A DNA stretch of 10,241 nucleotides, from assembly GCA_027038155.1 (NCBI GenBank), contig JALVXW010000189.1, forward strand, positions 1 to 10,241, given 5' to 3'. The DNA is from Sulfurovum sp. (GTDB lineage: Bacteria > Campylobacterota > Campylobacteria > Campylobacterales > Sulfurovaceae). This document shows positions 6,832 to 10,241 of this stretch, piece after piece (within the stretch, counting starts at the first letter, position 1; each line of letters begins with the position of its first letter). Below the pieces are notes generated by a model that was not told the origin of the DNA, made no database searches, and was given only the letters and a program-made list of their open reading frames with translations. The position numbers were made by a program, and so were the translations under genes.

Positions 6832-8178
6832 TTAAAACTTGAGTGTTGCTTGAATTGAAAGAAGATCACCTGTATGATCCAATACTTTTTGTGCTTTAAC
6901 ATTGTCCGAAGCATCTGCATCTCTAAAGGCATAGTTTGCATCTATTCTTGTAGGCCCTTTAAAGTGATAAGAGAGCCCAATGGTGGTTGTTTTAAACTTT
7001 CTTTCATCCACAGTGGAGTTAGTGAGACGATTTAAATAATCATATCGTACCATTGCTTCCCACTTTTTAGGGACAAAGAAATATTGTACATTCACATAGC
7101 CACCATCTGCTTCATTGCTTTTATCTGCAGCGATTTGGTATTCCCAGTTTACACCATAAGGATCACGATCTACGTCTTTAGCTCCATTGTATATCATCCC
7201 TTTGGCTTTGATATACTCCGCACCTACACGTAAACCATTATGAAAATAGTTAAATCCAACACCATAACGCTCTCGTGTATAGTCTTTGTTGTTCAGTTGT
7301 CTTTTCCCGTTTTGGTACCATGCAAACCCTTTAAGGGATTGTGTGTAATAGCCTTTCCCTTTTCCGAAAAGATGCTCAACTGCAAGGTATCCATAATAGG
7401 TTGGTTCTCCTGAAGCATTGGCAGAACTCATTCCTGTACCACTACCTATCATTCCTGCCCATGTCAAGGTTGTTTTGTCTGTTATTTTAGCCGTATGAAA
7501 AAGTTCTACACCTCTGTCTCTGTAGGCACCTACAGACTGCTCTGGGGCTGCTTGAAAAGTACCTGGTTTGATCTCTTTTGCATTGTTGGGCAAAAAACGC
7601 TCGAGTAAAAGTTGTGACCCAGCCGTAGTAAAGTTTCTATAGGTAGAAGTAAATACGGCTCTTAATCCCTCTTCACTTCCTGGGTATTTGAATTGTCCCA
7701 CTCTAATATTGAAGTAAGGAATACCTCTGTATGTAATAGAGGCATCTGTGAGATAGTTGTTTGATGTATGTCCTGCTGGTTTGGTGATACCGTCTTCTCC
7801 AAACTCTGTCATAAAGAAATAATCCAAAGTATTGTCTTTATCCATCATGCCGCGCACCGCTAATCTTGCACGATTGACTTCAAATCCTGATTGAGAATTT
7901 AAACTGGAAGGCAACATAGAAAATGGTGTTAAATTCAAACCAGTTTTTGGACCTTTCCCTGGGATAAAAATATCTCCATAATTTTTTTGATAGCCTACCT
8001 GAATAAAACCCCAAAAGTGTGGCTTATTGTTATGGTTTTCTACTTTTTTACCATCTTTTTTAATAAATGAAGGTTCAGTCCCTGCAATAGAGAGCCAGTC
8101 TGCAGCTTGTAGGCTCATGGAAAGAGCAGGTATTGCTAGTAATGATAGAACGATTTTAATTTTATATTTTGTTTTCAT
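6832..8178 (-). CDS. Outer-membrane porin, OprO/OprP (phosphate-selective porin) type
   Basis: Predicted beta-barrel outer-membrane channel of 448 residues. The N-terminus is a clear Sec signal peptide (basic MKTKYKIK, hydrophobic core, SLQA followed by ADWLS, cleavage after about residue 25). The mature part alternates short amphipathic strands and ends in LSIQATLKF, with the terminal Phe expected for barrel assembly. FEVNRARLAVRG (about 99-110), DYFFMTEFGEDG (about 119-130) and RVGQFKYPGSEEG (about 159-171) resemble the OprO/P porin family. Substrate choice (phosphate or another anion) cannot be read from the sequence. ATG 8178 has AAGGA seven bases upstream; an earlier in-frame start at 8220 lies within repeat element A and would bury the signal peptide, so it is rejected. 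The gene sits between lysS and glyA, which from memory are adjacent in many relatives, and is bordered by repeat-family sequences. Confidence 0.88.
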   Translation of the reverse strand: MKTKYKIKIVLSLLAIPALSMSLQAADWLSIAGTEPSFIKKDGKKVENHNNKPHFWGFIQVGYQKNYGDIFIPGKGPKTGLNLTPFSMLPSSLNSQSGFEVNRARLAVRGMMDKDNTLDYFFMTEFGEDGITKPAGHTSNNYLTDASITYRGIPYFNIRVGQFKYPGSEEGLRAVFTSTYRNFTTAGSQLLLERFLPNNAKEIKPGTFQAAPEQSVGAYRDRGVELFHTAKITDKTTLTWAGMIGSGTGMSSANASGEPTYYGYLAVEHLFGKGKGYYTQSLKGFAWYQNGKRQLNNKDYTRERYGVGFNYFHNGLRVGAEYIKAKGMIYNGAKDVDRDPYGVNWEYQIAADKSNEADGGYVNVQYFFVPKKWEAMVRYDYLNRLTNSTVDERKFKTTTIGLSYHFKGPTRIDANYAFRDADASDNVKAQKVLDHTGDLLSIQATLKF

Positions 8179-8195
8179 TCTCTTTTCCTTCTTTA

Positions 8196-8327
8196 CCCAA
8201 ATCTCGAAATAGAAATTCATGACTTTACATCATCATCGCCGAACCTAAGGGTGCGACTCAAATTTTATGCAAACCCCATAAATGCGAGCATAAAGCAAAT
8301 TCAAAGAATTCTATTTCGAGATTTGGG
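8196..8327. mobile_element. Palindromic repeat element A, MITE-like, 132 bases
   Basis: The ends are near-perfect inverted repeats (8196-8218 and 8306-8327; 22 pairs with one bulged base) beginning CCCAAAT and ending ATTTGGG. Both flanks carry the direct repeat CTTTA (8191-8195 and 8328-8332), as expected for a 5-base target duplication. The interior has an apical stem TCGC/GCGA (8236-8239, 8253-8256) around a loop with AACCTAAGGG, a second inverted repeat TTTATGC/GCATAAA (8264-8270, 8288-8294) and TGCAAAC at 8268-8274. It encodes no protein. It is related to element B. It lies between the porin promoter and the porin ribosome binding site, so it should be part of the porin mRNA leader. Confidence 0.75.
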
Positions 8328-8343
8328 CTTTAATTTTTTAGTA

Positions 8344-8352
8344 AGTATAGCA
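8344..8352 (-). promoter_or_regulatory. Extended -10 promoter for the porin
   Basis: The minus strand reads TGCTATACT, one base from the TGCTATAAT box found before the SPOR gene. Transcription from about 8337 would give a leader of about 160 bases that includes all of element A before the porin ATG. No clear -35 is present. No comparable box was seen between element A and the porin start, so this is the best candidate for porin expression. Confidence 0.6.
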
Positions 8353-8397
8353 TATTTTGAGATATAATCTAATTTTTTAATCAGCCCAAATTTTGAA

Positions 8398-8559
8398 CCC
8401 AAATTATGCAATAGAAATTACCAAACTAGCAAAAGTCATTGCACCGTGGGCATTTACAAACAATCATCGATTAACCTAAGGGCTAATCTCCAATTCTTTG
8501 CAAACACCCACACTGCAAGCACTATCACTAATTTTGGCAATCCTATTGCATAATTTGGG
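8398..8559. mobile_element. Palindromic repeat element B, relative of element A, 162 bases
   Basis: The ends are perfect inverted repeats (8398-8414 and 8543-8559; 19 pairs if the flanking AA/TT is counted) starting CCCAAAT and ending ATTTGGG. Inside are further nested complementary arms: CCAAA/TTTGG with TAG/CTA; TTGCA and GTGGG (8439-8450) facing CCCAC and TGCAA (8507-8518); and an apical GATTA/TAATC (8469-8473, 8484-8488) around the loop ACCTAAGGGC. The flanks TTGAA and TTAAA match at four of five bases, a possible worn target duplication. Shared with element A: ATAGAAATT next to the left stem, ATCATCG, AACCTAAGGG and TGCAAAC in the same order. It encodes no protein. It lies downstream of lysS and upstream of the porin promoter. 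Confidence 0.72.
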
Positions 8560-8688
8560 TTAAAACAAAAAAAGAGATTAATAATCTTGCACTTAAAGAG
8601 TTTGTTGATAATGCTAAAAAATTATCTTTATTAGATTTAAATTTGATGCTTCAGCATATCTATTTTTTTCATGCTCCTGTAACCTTTT
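8560..8688. other. Remaining lysS-porin spacer; a coding-like plus-strand frame, no gene assigned
   Basis: Together with elements A and B this fills the 510-base gap between lysS and the porin. A plus-strand frame is open from 8532 to a TAA at 8724-8726. Its middle part reads like protein (LKEFVDNAKKLSLLDLNLM, then a stretch rich in aromatic residues), but it has no upstream start codon, no ribosome site, and its right end runs antisense into lysS. It could be the remnant of a gene or chance in AT-rich DNA. I do not recognise a family. No strong terminator for lysS is visible; a weak 4-base-pair hairpin (ATGC/GCAT) near 8646-8656 is followed by a T-run on the plus strand only. Confidence 0.3.
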
Positions 8689-10241
8689 TTACGTTCTTTC
8701 TGAAGCTCGGTCTTTACAAGCTTTAACATCTATACAAAACATGCCTTTGCCTTTTTTAGCAGGTTTTAGCTCTTCAAGTACATCATGTCCACACTTTTTA
8801 CACTGTTTAGTTGGGTCAACTTGTGAAGTTTGAGCTACAGGTGCTTCTGGTCTCATAGCAGGGAAGAGTAGTACATCTCTAATAGTATGTTGATTGGTTA
8901 ACATCATAATAAGACGGTCTATTCCAATTCCCTCACCAGCTGTTGGAGCCATACCGTAGCCTAGAGCTTTTACAAAGTCTGTATCCATGTGCATTGCTTC
9001 ATCGTCACCTGTTGCCTCTTTTGCATCGACTTGTGCTTTAAATCTTTCGTATTGGTCAAGAGGGTCATTAAGTTCCGAGAAACCATTTGCCAACTCTGCA
9101 CCTGCAACAAAGAACTCAAAACGCTCTGTAATCTCAGGGTTTGTATCACTTCTTCTTGCTAGAGGAGAGATGTCTACAGGGTAGTCAGTAATGAATGTTG
9201 GGTTAATAAGTTTAGCTTCAACATACTCATCAAATAGCTCTGCTTGAGCGTAACCTAGTGTCCAGTTTTCATCATATTTGAGGTTGTTTTCTTTTAAAAA
9301 TGCTAGAGCTTTATCCCTATCTTCGGCTATTTCTCTTGGAATACCTCCAATCTCGACAATAGCATCAATCCACGGCACTCTTGCAAATGGAGTTTGAAAG
9401 TTAATCTCATGCTCACCATAGGTTAAGGTTCGCTCCAATCCAAGAGTATCGAAAATATAGTCAAATAGCTCCTCTGTAAGCTCCATAAGTTCAATATATG
9501 TTTTGTATGCCCAGTAGAACTCAATAGCTGTAAATTCAGGGTTGTGTGTAGCATCAATTCCTTCATTTCTAAAGTTGCGGTTAATCTCGAAAACAGCGTC
9601 CATTCCACCGACAATCAATCTTTTGAGATAGAGTTCAGGTGCAATTCTTAGGTAACGGTCAACTCCTAAGGCGTTATGATGGGTAATGAACGGTTTAGCA
9701 TTAGCTCCACCAGGAATTGGGTGCATCATAGGCGTTTCTACCTCTAAAAAGCCTTTATCTTCAAAGAAGCGACGAATGGCAGAGACAATTCTTGAACGTA
9801 ATTTAAAACGTTTTGTTACTTCTGAATCCATAATCATATCAAGATAGCGTTGACGATATTTAATCTCTTGGTCTTGAATACCATGGAATTTTTCAGGAAG
9901 AGGGATAATGGCTTTAGTTACTAGATTAACTTCTAAACAGTGAAGTGTTAACTCTCCTGTTCCTGTGACAAATGGGTAACCTGTCACCTCAATTATATCA
10001 CCAACTTCAAAAAGTTTTTTAACTATATCGTTATAGTAGCCCTCTGGTAGGTCATCACGGTTAAAGTAGATTTGTACCAATCCATCTTCATCTTCTATTT
10101 TAGCGAATGAGGCTTTTCCCATAATTCTCATAAACTTAAGCCGACCTGTTAGTGTATAACTTTTGGTTTTATCTTGTTTCATCTCATCTGTTTCGATGTC
10201 ATGAATATAGGCACACTCTTTTAAAAACTTTACAGAAGGTG
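8689..10241 (-). CDS. lysS: Lysyl-tRNA synthetase, class II (5' end cut by window edge)
   Basis: Charges tRNA-Lys with lysine in the cytoplasm. The frame is open past 10182 to the window edge; residues upstream of the internal Met (FLKECAYIHDIETDE) continue the LysRS N-terminus, so the Met at 10182 is not the start and roughly the first 30 residues are missing. Numbering from that Met: OB-fold anticodon-binding domain at about 8-95 (TGRLKFMRIMGKASFAKIED), class II motif 1 near FLEVETPMM, motif 2 FRNEGIDATHNPEFTAIEFYWAY, and motif 3 GEGIGIDRLIMML. The core ends at LLFPAMRPE (about 446). A further 51 residues follow, with cysteines at about 461, 464, 483 and 489 (CX2C-X18-CX5C), resembling a small zinc ribbon; Escherichia coli LysS ends near the PAMRP motif. 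glyA usually follows lysS in related genomes; here the porin and repeats separate them. Confidence 0.96.
   Translation of the reverse strand, partial: PSVKFLKECAYIHDIETDEMKQDKTKSYTLTGRLKFMRIMGKASFAKIEDEDGLVQIYFNRDDLPEGYYNDIVKKLFEVGDIIEVTGYPFVTGTGELTLHCLEVNLVTKAIIPLPEKFHGIQDQEIKYRQRYLDMIMDSEVTKRFKLRSRIVSAIRRFFEDKGFLEVETPMMHPIPGGANAKPFITHHNALGVDRYLRIAPELYLKRLIVGGMDAVFEINRNFRNEGIDATHNPEFTAIEFYWAYKTYIELMELTEELFDYIFDTLGLERTLTYGEHEINFQTPFARVPWIDAIVEIGGIPREIAEDRDKALAFLKENNLKYDENWTLGYAQAELFDEYVEAKLINPTFITDYPVDISPLARRSDTNPEITERFEFFVAGAELANGFSELNDPLDQYERFKAQVDAKEATGDDEAMHMDTDFVKALGYGMAPTAGEGIGIDRLIMMLTNQHTIRDVLLFPAMRPEAPVAQTSQVDPTKQCKKCGHDVLEELKPAKKGKGMFCIDVKACKDRASERT

Noticed and set aside
6735..6941. 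Minus-strand 68-codon frame after the porin
   Set aside because: It overlaps the porin 3' end and the two hairpins, has no ribosome site and reads as an out-of-frame shadow.
8179..8220. N-terminal extension of the porin by 14 residues
   Set aside because: It is encoded by the arm of repeat element A plus the Shine-Dalgarno region, and would place charged residues ahead of an otherwise complete signal peptide.
8363..8368. Plus-strand TATAAT that could drive transcription into element B
   Set aside because: No extended TG, no -35 and very AT-rich surroundings; kept only as a weak possibility.
8196..8559. CRISPR array
   Set aside because: Only two related elements of different length, each palindromic end to end, with no regular short repeat-spacer pattern and no cas genes.
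10180..10182. Met at 10182 as the lysS start
   Set aside because: The frame stays open to the window edge and the upstream residues match the normal LysRS N-terminal region, so the gene is simply cut by the edge.

Overview
The window comes from a Campylobacterota (epsilonproteobacterial) chromosome, most likely a Sulfurovum- or Sulfurimonas-like free-living member. Three things point there: the run lysS, glyA, DUF1882-type protein, SPOR protein, trpE, aroE, which from memory is a characteristic gene order of this phylum; an ArsS-type sensor kinase with its OmpR-family regulator; and an AT-rich sequence whose promoters are extended -10 boxes (TGCTATAAT-like) without clear -35 boxes. No database search was possible, so the taxonomic call is inference.

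All confident genes lie on the minus strand, so transcription runs from the right edge to the left. Right to left: lysS (cut at its 5' end by the window edge; carries an extra C-terminal four-cysteine tail); a 510-base gap with two related palindromic repeat elements (B, 8398-8559, and A, 8196-8327) and a promoter; an OprO/P-type outer-membrane porin; a short intergenic region with two hairpins, one a partial copy of the same repeat; glyA with its own promoter; a DUF1882-type gene that seems to lack a normal start codon; a promoter; then a tightly packed SPOR-trpE-aroE operon (gaps of 4 and 1 bases); then a two-component pair (response regulator and ArsS-type kinase, overlapping by 8 bases) behind its own promoter-like site with a tandem 7-base repeat.

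The housekeeping genes cover lysyl-tRNA charging, one-carbon/serine-glycine metabolism, entry to tryptophan synthesis and the shikimate pathway. The SPOR protein belongs to the septum/cell wall and the kinase-regulator pair to envelope or acid/metabolite sensing. The porin looks like an insertion into an otherwise conserved lysS-glyA neighbourhood and has members of the palindromic repeat family on both sides.

The most interesting content is that repeat family. Copies A and B share CCCAAAT/ATTTGGG ends and a conserved core, but their stem sequences differ in a compensated way, as if structure is under selection. Copy A is flanked by a 5-base direct repeat (CTTTA) and lies inside the predicted porin mRNA leader, close to the ribosome binding site. 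The second notable point is the DUF1882-type gene, whose conserved N-terminus is in frame but begins at ATA, in the same frame as the glyA stop codon.
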